NCBI GenBank assembly: GCA_037042915.1
Contig: CM073196.1
Coordinates: forward strand, 2,976,001-3,040,000
Direction of reading: 5' to 3'
From: Auricularia sp. M13
Taxonomy: Eukaryota; Basidiomycota; Agaricomycetes; Auriculariales; Auriculariaceae
DNA: 64,000 nucleotides
The notes beneath the pieces are model-generated. The model was not told where the DNA came from and searched no databases. It was given only the letters and a program-made list of their open reading frames with translations. Numbering within the stretch: the first letter of the stretch is position 1; each line of letters starts with the position of its first letter. Positions 45,052 to 54,550 of this stretch are shown one piece after another. A program made the translations under genes and the position numbers.

Positions 45052-45446
45052 ATGCCTTTATTGCACGCTTTCATACTCTGCCATTGGCACCATTGAATAG
45101 AGCTCATTTATGCGATCCTAATGGTATTTTTTTTCGAAATTAATTGGCAAACGGACGGGACAGCAGTCGCGGTCGTCGTCGACGACGGGGACGGCGATGA
45201 GCAAACATGTCAGCGGCAGCGAGGAGCGCTGATCCGGCGATGACGGCGATGGGCAATCCCGCCGGACGACAGGGACCGCACCCTGACGGTGCCAAACACG
45301 TGCCTCGCTGACGTCTGCTCCTTGGTAGCTTCCCCGGCCCGAGAGCTATTGGGATATTGGGATAAAATCCGCAGGTCATTCATTGTACTGGGCGCGAGCC
45401 AGAAACGGCTTGATACACCCCCCGTGTACATCGGGCCTTATTAGGC
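45052..45446 (-). repeat. Right terminal inverted repeat of the KDZ element
   Basis: Inverted counterpart of 24175-24571, differing at only a few bases (for example GGGGGGT for CGGGGGT). It ends at CCTTATTAGGCTTCGG, where a LINE tail begins, so the outermost ~17 bases seen in the left repeat are missing. It probably holds the transposase promoter. Confidence 0.87.
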
Positions 45447-45728
45447 TTCGGAGAGAGAGAGAGAGAAATTCTTGAATTTTAGACAGCGTAAGCAGGCTAC
45501 AAATACAGAGCCAAGACGCTGTGATCTGTACAAAGTACATTCCAATGGGTCAACATGGAGCAGGCAAGGGGGGGTCGTAACAGGGGTGTAGAGGGATCTA
45601 GTGCAAACTGGTGTGGATTCTGGGTGTAACAAAGTTGTGAGCGCAGTTCCATAGGGGTATAGGGGCATAGGGGCATAGAATAAATAAAAATATACAGACA
45701 TACCATAACTTCATGTGCCTCATCCCTG
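45447..45728 (-). repeat. LINE-A family 3' UTR fragment (minus)
   Basis: (GA)n at 45447-45466 followed by the LINE-A 3' UTR in minus orientation. It breaks off at CTTCATGTGCCTCAT. It lies head-to-head with the next LINE fragment. Confidence 0.85.
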
Positions 45729-47160
45729 CTGATCTACACTGATGGTTCCCTTTTAGACACTCCAACTGGTCGCAGGACTGGTGCAGCTTTTGTGACCTAC
45801 CTGGAGGGTCGGGAGCAGTCTTGCGGTCGCATCCCTATGGGGTCCCAGGCTGAGGTCTATGATGCTGAGATGCACGCCCTCTCTGCTGCCATGGACCATG
45901 TTGCCCATTACATGGACTTGCCCATGGGCTCGGCCTCCCACCTTCACTTCTTTGCTGACAACTCTTCAGCTGTTGAGGCCATTGTCAAGGAGCGTCCTGC
46001 TTCTGCCCAGCAGTTTTCTATTTCTTTCTGCGAGCATGCTCGTGACTTCCTTGCTGCTGATGCTTCTCATGAGGTGACCATCTCTTGGGTCCCCAGCCAT
46101 ATTGGCATAAGGGGCAATGAGCGTGCAGATGAGTTAGCCAAGGAGGCAGCTCACATGCAAGGTCCCTCATGGGCCACTGTGTCCCACCTCAAAAGACGTG
46201 CCAAGGAGCGTGTTATGGAGACTTGGATAGAGGAGTGGGCAGAGTCACCTCCTCGGGGTTTGTATGCCAGGGCAGCCTATGGGCCACCCAAGAGGCGCCC
46301 TCCACCTCACTTTGGTGAGCTGCCTCGCCGTCTTTATGGACTGGTCATGCAGTGCCGCCTTGGACATGCGTTCATGGGCGAGTACTATCAGCGCCATGTT
46401 CCCACTGAAGATGTGACTTGCCCTTGTGGACACCACTTGCAGACACGCGATCACATCCTTAGAGATTGCGAGCGCCATGACGAGCACTATCACCACTTTG
46501 CCTCCTTCAAGCCTGACTTGCTTGGGACGCATGTGCTACTCAGTACGCGCAACGGCATCTCTGCCTTGGCCAAATTCATCCACTCGTCGGGTGCGTCCAC
46601 CAAAACTGGTGAGCCACCGCCGCAGGACCCTTAGGGTTGGGAGGACCATGAGCTGCGCCGTGGCTCCACATGGCTTTGACTATGTTGCGGTGCGCTTTTG
46701 TCTGTAGGCTACAGCCCCACCCATCCAAACTCTGCCCTCTACCCTCTATCAGTCTCTAAGATACTTTTCTTGAGTGTCTCAAGAGATACACCCATAGTGA
46801 CCCCAAAGGGCCACATGCAGCTGCCTACTTGCTAACATCTGCTTGCTTATTGGCGAGCTAGTCACTTCATGTGCTGATGAGGCACATGAAGTTATGGTAT
46901 GTTTGATTATTTTATTTTATTTTATTCTATGCTCCTATGCCCCTATACCCCCATGCCCTAAAACTGCGCTCACAACTTTGTTACACCCAGAATCCACACC
47001 AGTTTGCACTAGATCCCTCTACACCCCTGTTACGACCCCCCCTTGCCTGCTCCATGTTGACCCATTGGAATGTACTTTGTACAGACCACAGCGTCTTGGC
47101 TCTGTATTTATAGCCTACTTACGCTGTCTAAAATTCAAGAATTTCTCTCTCTCTCTCTCA
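45729..47160 (+). mobile_element. LINE-A family 3' fragment (plus) with RNase H frame
   Basis: It starts inside RNase H (LLIYTDGSLLDTPTGRRTG). The frame is open to the TAG near 46634, including DAEMHALSAAMDHV, NERADELAKEAA and the C-terminal CPCGHHLQTRDHILRDC. The 3' UTR follows to a (CT)n tail at 47140-47160. The RNase H part is nearly identical to LINE-A, so this is a recent, 5'-truncated copy. Confidence 0.9.
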
Positions 47161-47530
47161 CATATGCAATGGCTCTTCTCCAGCCCTCGTGCATTGTGCG
47201 CCAGAAAAAGGTACACGCTTCGTTACTCAGGTCCCTGTGCTGAATGCCCCGCCAGATCTTCGCATCTGGCATCCTATATTTCAGTAATCTCGCGATCTCA
47301 TTCCTGGTGCGTTCTAGATTCTCCTGAGTTCGAGATCGCGGCTCCATTCTGACGGATGTCGTCATTCTAATGATACGAGTCTCCAGTCTCTGGGAGATGT
47401 TCGCGAGCAGTACACCCGGTGCATCAAAGCTCGCTGGCGCCGTCATAAATGGCACCCTCTGTGTGTCCTCAGACTCCAGCGCAGCCTTCGATTTAGCTAA
47501 CGCCTGTTCGTATTCAGGCTCATTGTCCTC
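47161..47530 (-). pseudogene. Fragment of a basidiomycete RNase H-type retroelement protein
   Basis: The minus-strand frame contains SQRLETRIIRMTT, RTRNEIARLLKYRMPDAKIW and RGIQHRDLSNEACTFFWRTM. The last resembles the 'IW..I.HKD.....FMW...H' block that follows RNase H in an abundant fungal non-LTR group, as I recall it. Only about 120 residues remain between two LINE fragments. Confidence 0.5.
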
Positions 47531-47868
47531 TGCACATACTGAACTGCGCCTTAACGAGGTCTTTGGCCTTGCCAAGCCACCCAAAACGCGAGGGGGAGTG
47601 CACAGGACCGGTATCTAGCTCCATGGAAGCGAGGGAAGCGGAGGGGGAGTGGGGGTGCGCTCTAGGAGTCCCAGTTTTGTCTGGAACTCGCACCTGCGAT
47701 TTCTCGCGATCCACCGGCCCAGGAGGGTCGCGCCTGGGCTCAATAGACTCCTGGTGGGTCCAGGAAGATGCCATGATCGTTAGATCGAAGAGGCGGATGA
47801 AGGGGCGCGCTGGAAAAGCGAGAATTGCTCCACTGACTCGGACTTGGTGGAAGTCGGAGTTCAAGAAG
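47531..47868 (-). repeat. LINE-A 5'-end fragment (ORF1 start)
   Basis: Matches the first ~340 bases of LINE-A in minus orientation, from CTTCTTGAACTCC at 47868 through MASSWTHQESIE to KAKDLVKAQFS. It confirms the position of the LINE 5' end, since sequence identity with 32313 stops at the same base. Confidence 0.88.
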
Positions 47869-47905
47869 CTCTTATTAGGCTTCGGAGTATATACCCTCGG
47901 GTGTA
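47869..47905 (-). repeat. Isolated terminal fragment of the KDZ TIR
   Basis: About 33 bases (ACCCGAGGGTATATACTCCG and on to CCTAATAAG on the minus strand) match the outer end of the left KDZ TIR. They are sandwiched between LINE-A 5' sequence and the LINE-B 3' UTR, showing a further copy of the KDZ family once stood here. Confidence 0.7.
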
Positions 47906-48118
47906 CAGAGCCAAGACACTGTGGAGTGCACAGAGTACACATCCAAATGGTGAACAGGGGGCGAGCAGGGGGGAGGTCAAAACAGGGTTGAAGAGGGATC
48001 AAGTGCACACAGGTGTGAAGTCAGGGGGTCGACAAGAAGGTTCACAGCAAGCATAGGGAGGGGGGTTATAGGGGCATAGAGACCATAAAACACAACACGC
48101 ACTCAGGGGAAAAGCAAA

Positions 48119-49151
48119 TCAAGTCACATACATGGCAGTGGCCACCTGACCACCACCAGATGTCCTCCTAGTTCTTCTGGGACCACCAGCACGGTGAGTC
48201 CAGATGCGGCAAGCTGAGTTGCACATCGCGTGGGACCCAGCACCGTGGGGGCAGCACAAGACAGTGTGTGCACAGCGTGCAAGACCATCATGGACATCGG
48301 CAAAGAAGTCGCACTCACTGCAGCCATGCTCAGAAGTCAAATGACTCTGAGAACACAGACCACAGCGAGGGGCCTGGGTGCAGGCACAGCAGTGTGCTCC
48401 AGACTGCAGCAGTTGGAGCAGGGGCGAGGACAACCAGAGTCGTGGAAGCAACGAGCACGCATAGCGTGGCCAAAGAGGAAGACACCATGGCGAAGGACGT
48501 ACTGCAAGTCATCTTCACGAGTGAAGGAAAGTAGCACAGAGCCAGAGCCCTGCTGGATGATGCGAGTAGGCGGGCCCAACCACATGGGAGGGGCAGCCCA
48601 GGCAAACTGGTGGGCAGTAAACTCCTCCACCTCGGCCTGCAACTCCTGCGATGTCGGCAGGGGCTGGCCAAGGTCAGGAGGCACAACATCAGAGACAACG
48701 GCCTTGAACCAAAGGCTGTCACGAGCAGCACCAGAAAAGGCGGCCTCCTGGGGCAGGAAGGCAGAGGCAATGAGAGCGCTGTGGGGCTCTAAGTCGGCAG
48801 CAGTGAGACCTGGCAGCGCAAAGACAACAACGTTGCCTGAGCGAGTCAGGCCAACACCACTCACCCCAAGCCTGGGATGAGGCGCAGCAGAAGGGGAGAC
48901 GCCGGCGAGGGCAGTGTTGATGGCAGAGCGGGCAGCAGCAGCGTTCTTGACTGCAAGGCGAACAGCGGTACTGGGCTTGACCATGAGGATCAGGCGGCGA
49001 GCGTCGTGGCGGGCAAGAGGAGTAGCTGGGGCTGGCACGCGGGGCACAGCAGGTGGTGGTGCAGCTGACTTGGCAGCGTGAGCAGCATAGGAGTCCTTGG
49101 CAGGACGAGCAGGAGCAGGTGGTGCAGGGGACATGTACTGGCCTTTGCATC
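48119..49151 (-). pseudogene. LINE-B ORF1, C-terminal part
   Basis: The minus-strand frame reads PAPPAPARPAKDSYAAHAAK, a linker like that of LINE-A ORF1, then the RRM-like core RRLILMVKPSTAVRLAV...GSGSVLLSFTREDDLQYVL and CSNCCSLEHTA. A frameshift near 48390 leads to knuckles CGLCSQSHLTSEHGC and CAHTVLCCPHGAGSH, ending MYVT at about 48119. RNA-binding protein of a LINE; inactive because of the frameshift and insertion. Confidence 0.8.
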
Positions 49152-49235
49152 TTGGGAGTTGACTCCCAACTCCCAACTCTCATGTTGGGAAGGGGTCTCT
49201 CTAAGAAACTCCCAAATGCTGGAAATTCAAGATAC

Positions 49236-49322
49236 TCCTTGCAGGGATTGAACCTGCAACCAGCCTTAAACAGCAGGAGCCTTAATCACTATGCAAGCAC
49301 CTTAACCACTGTACCATAGTGG
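49236..49322 (-). other. tRNA-like sequence (SINE-like) with A and B boxes
   Basis: The minus strand contains TGGTACAGTGGTTAAGG (A-box-like) and GGTTCAATCC (a perfect B box) inside GCAGGTTCAATCCCTGC, a proper T-arm. A second A-box-like word, GCATAGTGATTAAGG, lies between them at a better tRNA spacing. The acceptor ends do not pair convincingly, so I regard it as tRNA-derived, not a functional tRNA. Confidence 0.55.
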
Positions 49323-49541
49323 CTTAAACCCCAACTCTCTCTTGCAGCTATACATACATTCTGCAAATCAGATTTCAAGAACCTAATTAAGTTGAATAGG
49401 TCCTGCCTGGTTCATCTCAGTGGTATTAGTGACTTACACAATTGGTTAAATTAGGAACTTGTTCCTAACGTAACCAAATATTCCACTATATGTGACTACT
49501 AGCATAGTAACAGGAGGATTTGAAGACGTTCTACACCTAAC

Positions 49542-49593
49542 CTAACCTAACCTAACCTAACTACCTAACCTAACCTAACCTAACTTAACTAGG
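49542..49593. repeat. CCTAA tandem repeats and nearby G-run
   Basis: About ten CCTAA units, the complement of the TTAGG array at 23112-23322. At 49620-49648 four G-runs (GGAGTTGGGGGTTGGGGGTT and on) could form a G-quadruplex. Confidence 0.8.
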
Positions 49594-50174
49594 CACGTGT
49601 AGAAGCTTTTCATCTCCTTGGAGTTGGGGGTTGGGGGTTGGGGGTTATAATTCTACTTAACAATGTTTTTCTGAAGTACTAATATGGTAATAACAAGTCA
49701 TTTTGTGAGATAAGATCTGAAGTTGGGAGTTGGGGGTCAACTCCCAACTTTCTAAGCTCTAACATATCCCTGGTGCAGACGAAGTTGCAGCAGCAGGCAC
49801 ACCTCCAGGGGCACCCTTAAGCGAGGCTACCATAGCAGAGAGCTTCCCAAGCTCCTCCTGCTGAGCAAGAAGCAGCCTAGTGGTGGAGGACAGCACAACA
49901 GAGTGGCAGAAGTCCTTGATGATGGAAGCAGCCTGTGGAACACGCTCCCTGTAATCAAGGAGCACCTTTAGCATGTCCAGAAGGTTATTGACCAGCTTGA
50001 CAGAGTTCCTGAGGTAGCTGGGAGTCAGGGGTGTAGAGGCCCAATCAGCAGCAAATGCAGCAAGGTCAACTCCATCATAGTCCTCCTCAGAGTCTGAGTC
50101 CATAAAAGGAAACGACTTGACTCGACCCTTCTGCCGTCTGCACCAAAAATCAAGAAGATACGGCCATGCAGCAT

Positions 50175-50567
50175 CTCCCTGGACGCCGTGTATGCACGGT
50201 ATTGCGCTGCACTCGACAAGCACCTTGCATTCCACCAAATTGATGCGCGAGCCTGGGTCGCTGAGCTTTGTGACCTGGACGACAAGAATCTGCCGCCCGC
50301 GGCTTGATGGCATGGGCCGTCATTCGACGAGAGCTGGACGAGGAAAAACGTGTTTCGTACCACTGCAGCTGTCCCGAATACAAGAAGTCCTCGGTTTGTG
50401 TTCATGCGAAGGTGCTAAGCTCTAAGGACTGCCCCAAATCCGTGCCGTTCGCTAAACAAGGTGAGCCTGTGTTCGAGACTGCCTGGTCACCATCTCATGA
50501 TCTCTAGATGATTTCCCCGCTGTCCTGTTCCATCGCAAGCTGGCGACCGATGCCGTCCCAGCCTCGC
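50175..50567 (+). pseudogene. KDZ/Zisupton-type gene, SWIM-like N-terminal part
   Basis: Plus-strand frames show AVYARYCAALDKHLAFHQI followed by WAVIRRELDEEKRVSYHCSC. Then comes CSCPEYKKSSVCVH, a C-x-C...C-x-H pattern of a SWIM zinc finger. The frame DDFPAVLFHRKLATDAVPAS reaches the solo LTR and continues beyond it. The 5' end is lost at the LINE-B junction near 50128. It belongs with the next feature. Confidence 0.6.
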
Positions 50568-51590
50568 TGTCACGGTGTGCTGCATACACCACCGACCTGG
50601 AGGCGTAGCCGACCAGGAAGGGTACTCAGGAGGGGAAGGTCGAACACATAATAGACCAGATCCAACCTAGGGTACATCCGAGGGCAATCGCCGGTACATA
50701 TAGTCCGATCGGAGGCAAACCGGATCCGAACGCTCCGGACAACAAAGGAAGCCAACCAACACCAAAGAGAGGTCCGGAAGCGATGGGAAAGGCATCGGGG
50801 AAGTCACCGAGGGTAATCTGGAGCCAGTGGAAGCAATGGGGGTAAAGGGAGTCAAGGGAGGGTCAAGAAAGAGTGAAGCGTCGCGCCGAAGGCGCAGAAC
50901 GACTCCGGACGAAGGGGATAAAGGATGTCCGTGCCTATGGAGGGTATTGGGCGGGTATCCGAGACAGACCGAGGTGTCCTTGCATGTATGCAGGCACTGA
51001 CACTGGGGGCGAAAGGCGCCGACGCAATGGCGAGCGTAGCGGCGAGCGCAACGCGTCGGCGAGCGAGGTACGAGCGTACCACCCAACAATCAACACTCCC
51101 ACTCCATCCGGACAGCCTCCGGACCATGGACCATGCCGCGCGCGGACCGAGGAGAGTGTGGCGGCCGAGGTCCGAGGTGCCGGAGCGGTCGAGCATCCAG
51201 GGGACAGAGGGTGAAGGATGTACGTCGGCACGATCGTTGCAGCTTCACCTGTACTCCCAGCGCACACCGGCCATACAGGGCAATACCTGAGGTGTGGTGT
51301 GCGGCATCTCCGAAGGTGTAGGCCGTAATGTGACACCGAGAAGACGGACCGACGAACAGATACACGCCGGGTGGAAACCAGCGCAGCGGTGATCGACAAC
51401 AATGGCAATAGCGCGTCGCATCCAAGGACCGAGGTTGACAGGGGTCCGGTGACGCCGAGAGAAGGTAGCCGAGGTGCCAGCGGTCCGGAGAGGCATGCGG
51501 AACGGGTATATTGGTCCGACGGAGCGGGTGAAGCGGCGAAAGAGATCCAACGGAAGCGGCGTATGGGCAAGATCGCCGCGCACCGTAACA
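50568..51590 (+). mobile_element. Solo LTR (1,023 bp) with CTCGC duplication
   Basis: It starts TGTCACGGTGTGCTG and ends GCGCACCGTAACA. CTCGC lies at 50563-50567 and 51591-51595. Its ends and an internal AACCTAGGGTACA word resemble LTR family S, so it is a related, longer family. Removing it plus one duplication restores an open frame (VPAS then HLFLTYAPGHS). Confidence 0.93.
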
Positions 51591-51595
51591 CTCGC

Positions 51596-52922
51596 ATCTG
51601 TTCTTGACCTACGCACCTGGACATTCTCGCGAGATCGTCTCGCATTACGATTGTTCGTCACGGGACGATAGATGGGCTTGCGCGAAGCATACAAGATCGG
51701 TCGAGTGTGCGCACATCAAAATCGCGAAGGAGATGGGCGCTCTTCGGCTCTGCTTTGGCAAACCTGATGGTGCGGCCGATGACAAGGACCACAACGCCGA
51801 GACAGCAGCCGCACGTGTGGACCAGGCTCGGCAAGAACGAAGGTCAGTTGCACACCGGCAGACTGAGCCCGAATGCTAACATAGCGCCATTAGTCAAACA
51901 ACAGAGTATGAAAGACTTGGAAGACGAATGCAGCGTCTCGCACCTCCCATTTGGACCACCAGTGTGGGCGCGGCTCAAGACGGATAACATCGACTCAGCG
52001 CCCGTGGGGGTGAACCTGCCCAAAACGCTTCCCATCGGAAAATGTCCTTGCTGCCGCTGCGGTGGGCTCCCGAGGAGCAGCTCGCCGGTGGACACGGTGT
52101 CGTGTATCATGTACGGCACAAATGAAGCCAAGCCTTGCAGAATCCAAGTTCAGCCGTGCAGTTCTTGCCGTCTCAGCTGTGGCCCAGATCTTCGCGAATA
52201 CAGCCTGTTCAACATGAATAACGAGAGCATCTACTCCCACGAGCTGTTCAACACGTATCAGAGTCACATGAGCACATCCGAGACCCCGATGACCTCGAGC
52301 TTCTGGCCAAGAAAGCCAAGAAACCCGGGCGACGAGGAGCGGCTCCAGGCAAGAGTCGGGCAGGGCCTGACGCGGACGTGCTCTTCAAGCTGCTCTGCAA
52401 TGTCAACAAAGACCTCGCGCTCATTTTTGCCGTACACATTGCAGCGAGCGAACGTCCATTGTGCGAGGACGACGAACGACTCTACTTGGAACTTCTCGAG
52501 CAGGTGTTTGCATACGAATCCGTACTTCAGTTCGCGTCCAAGGCCGCCTGGGTACAACTGCAGCAGATCGCGACTGAGGGCGACAAGAACGCGGTTGAAC
52601 CGCTGCTGCCGATGGTACCGGCATTTGCGCTCGTGGCGCGGGCAGAACTTCGTATTCACGGGAACATCACCAAGGAACTGCAAGGCCTGGCTACCTTTGT
52701 CCTGGATTGAGCGACTACCGTCTGGTCCGAGCTGTCCAAGCATAACCCAGACGACGCACTGCTGAACGAATCAAAGGAAGAAGACTGGTGCGAGGTGAGT
52801 GGGGCCCAGCTCCCTGCATGAGCTTTTTTGTGCTTATCACGTTCATGCACAGACTGCCTGCTTTTACGGGAAGCCTCGTGTTCGTAACCGCCCCGCATAC
52901 CGCACATGGAGAAGGATGGCAA
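51596..52922 (+). pseudogene. KDZ/Zisupton-type transposase, cysteine-cluster part
   Basis: After the LTR: HLFLTYAPGHSREIVSHYDC, then WACAKHTRSVECAHIKIA (second C/H cluster). An intron (about 51842-51893) precedes CPCCRCGGLPRSS, PCRIQVQPCSSCRLSCGPDL and SLFNMNNESIYSHELFNTY. The last resembles the 'GPD..E..LFN.NN...SHELL..Y' block of the basidiomycete CxC/SWIM family near KDZ-Zisupton transposases. A frame change near 52265 leads to a helical region (ADVLFKLLCNVNKDLALIF...), a stop at 52708, and exon ends WCE and TACFYGKPRVRNRPAYRTW. The gene is cut at 52922 by Copia sequence, so the catalytic part is missing. Confidence 0.68.
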
Positions 52923-53394
52923 TGTTAAGCCTGCTGTGCCTTGGGGGTTTGGTTGCAAGGATAGTCGAACGTCTGGGTGCAGAGGACACTCGAACGAACA
53001 ACTAGAGCCTTCGGTGCGTTATTGAGCACACCGGCTACGTCGAGTAGCACGACCGAAGGGACCACGAGCAACAGAGGACTCAGACGAGTAAGTCGGGCGA
53101 GGGAAGAACCCAGAGGCGTAATAGACGAGTATAATGAGTCTCCCGCCAGGTCAAGAATGACAAGACGAATATATTATATACCTAATAGACGAGTATAATG
53201 AGTCTAGTAGGTGTATGAGTATATGTGAGGAATGGAATGATAGAGCCTGTGCGTACCTCCCGCCAGGTCAAGAATGACAAGACGGGAGTCGGAGTGTGTA
53301 ACGGATGCCCGTAATGGGGAGACGGAACGCGGAGTGGTAAATTGGGTAAAGGGATCCACGAGATAAGATAGAGAGGTGTATTACGCGTCTAACA
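52923..53394 (-). repeat. 3' LTR of a Copia element
   Basis: On the minus strand it runs from TGTTAGACGCG at 53394 to GGCTTAACA at 52923, next to a pure G7 purine tract (53395-53401) after the RNase H stop. Its last ~190 bases (52923-53112) nearly match the end of the Gypsy-A LTR. The remainder is unrelated and contains a duplicated ~25-base word (CTCCCGCCAGGTCAAGAATG at 53129 and 53257). Confidence 0.85.
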
Positions 53395-54022
53395 CCCCCC
53401 CTCGAGTGGAGCGCAGCCCCAGGAGTTCAACGAAACGAGAAAACTTCACCGGGGTTAACGGTTTCGTGAAGACATCGGCGAACATATCATCGGTCGGGAC
53501 ATAGTCCAGCCTGAATTCGCCAACATCAACACGATCTTGCAGCCAAGCTGCACGCGTAGCGATATGCTTCGTCTCTCGACTGAAGTTAGGGCTTTTAGCA
53601 AGAGCCAAAGCACCCTGGTTGTCCATGAGCAGTGGACAAGCGTCAAACACTACTCCGAGTTCACGCAGAAACTCTGACAACCAGATGGCTTCTTTGCCAC
53701 CGTCCGTCGCAGCCTGATACTCTGCTTCCACAGAAGACAGAGCCACCGTCTTCTGCTTTCTCGAAGACCATGAAATAAGATCTCCGTTCAGCAGGAAAGC
53801 ATAGCCCGAGACACTTTTACGTGTCTCTGGACACGCCGCCCAATCTGCATCTGAGAAGCAGTGGGGGCCATGCTCTAGGTGGAACTGCGCGGTTTGAGGA
53901 GACACAAGACCTTCTAGTCGAGTCTCAGACTCTTTCGAATGATCGTATGCGAGACCAACGTCCTTCGAGCCTTTGAGATATCTCAGAATCCGCTTCGCAG
54001 CGGTCCAGTGATTCACCCACCA
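53381..54022 (-). pseudogene. Copia RNase H, C-terminal end of pol
   Basis: The minus-strand frame reads NHWTAAKRILRYLKGSKDVGL, then HCFSDADWAACPETRKSVSG, SSVEAEYQAATDGGKEAIWL and DNQGALALAKSPNFSRETKH, and ends in DDMFADVFTKPLTPVKFSRF. This is a textbook Ty1/Copia RNase H and pol terminus. It is truncated upstream at 54022, so integrase, RT and the 5' LTR are absent. It lies directly upstream of the purine tract and 3' LTR. Confidence 0.92.
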
Positions 54023-54550
54023 TGCCCCGCCGCCGCGTACGACCCAGCCCAGACTGTCCAGGAATATGACCTGTTAGGTCCATACCTCCCTATCATGAGA
54101 TGCGCCTTAAAGGCCTTTTTGATACAGGCGCGCCTAGCCGCTCCTGTGGATTGTCGACCTGTACCGCACTATGTGCCATTCGCTGTAGGCGCGACTGCGT
54201 ACAGTGCCACGCACCAGCGCAGGGGCGCCTGCCGCTTTTGCCCTGTGAGCCACCGTGAACTCTCCAAAGTCAGTCGAGCCTGCAAGTCGCCAGCCACCGC
54301 CGTTTCCATCATGTGCACCAAGTCTCGTTGCAGCCTTTTGTCCGAGCCCGTCGAGTCTTACCGTCCTGAACCATTCACATTTCACTCAGAGTCTCTGCAC
54401 TCATCCCTATTCTCGCCGCTCTTGCGACGGGTTTGCAGGCACAATATATTTACCAGCTTCAAACCCTCCCAGTGCAGCATGTGCTAGACAACTCAGCCGG
54501 AATTGTGTATACCGAGTCTATACTTCGTGAATGCTCAGTACAGGAAGTTA
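54023..54550. other. Unassigned sequence with scattered GGCGCGACTGC-like words
   Basis: A plus-strand open frame (53939-54487) crosses the Copia break and has no recognised content. Three words related to the motif of the next region occur near 54125, 54187 and 54221, so this may be the outer margin of that block. Confidence 0.35.

Larger units (their letters stand above)
24155..45446 (-). mobile_element. KDZ transposon with long TIRs, transposase and two accessory genes
   Basis: A ~395-base sequence at 24175-24571 recurs, inverted and nearly identical, at 45052-45446. Inside, on the minus strand, are a KDZ transposase gene (ATG 44972, about 80 bases from the right TIR), gene X (35176-33603) and gene Y. 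Gene Y's stop at 24655 is about 83 bases from the left TIR. LINE-A (24776-32313) lies in gene Y and the Ngaro-like element (38138-43983) in the transposase. Subtracting both leaves about 7.9 kb. KDZ (Kyakuja-Dileera-Zisupton) transposons are an established basidiomycete group; the carriage of X and Y is my inference from position and strand. Confidence 0.85.
49152..49750. mobile_element. DNA element with TTGGGAGTTGACTCCCAACT ends
   Basis: The left end TTGGGAGTTGACTCCCAACT and the reversed right end AAGTTGGGAGTTGACCCCCA form terminal inverted repeats of about 27 bases. It splits LINE-B ORF1 between SSAPGIC and YMSPAPP. It contains a tRNA-like region, a CCTAA tandem array and a GGGGGTT run. Non-coding, so non-autonomous. 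Confidence 0.65.
47906..50103 (-). mobile_element. LINE-B: ORF1-only Tad1-related element
   Basis: On the minus strand an ORF1 starts at ATG 50103 and is split by the DNA element 49152-49750. It resumes to a stop at about 48119, and a 3' UTR related to that of LINE-A (TACAGAGCCAAGAC words) follows. No ORF2 lies between ORF1 and the UTR. The element is thus a non-autonomous, ORF1-only form, like HAL1 in mammals. Confidence 0.7.

Noticed and set aside
49236-49322. Functional tRNA gene
   Set aside because: B box and T-arm are good, but the acceptor stem does not pair and there are two competing A boxes.
50852-51700. Several overlapping ORFs on both strands at 50.85-51.7 kb
   Set aside because: They lie inside the solo LTR and have no conserved content.
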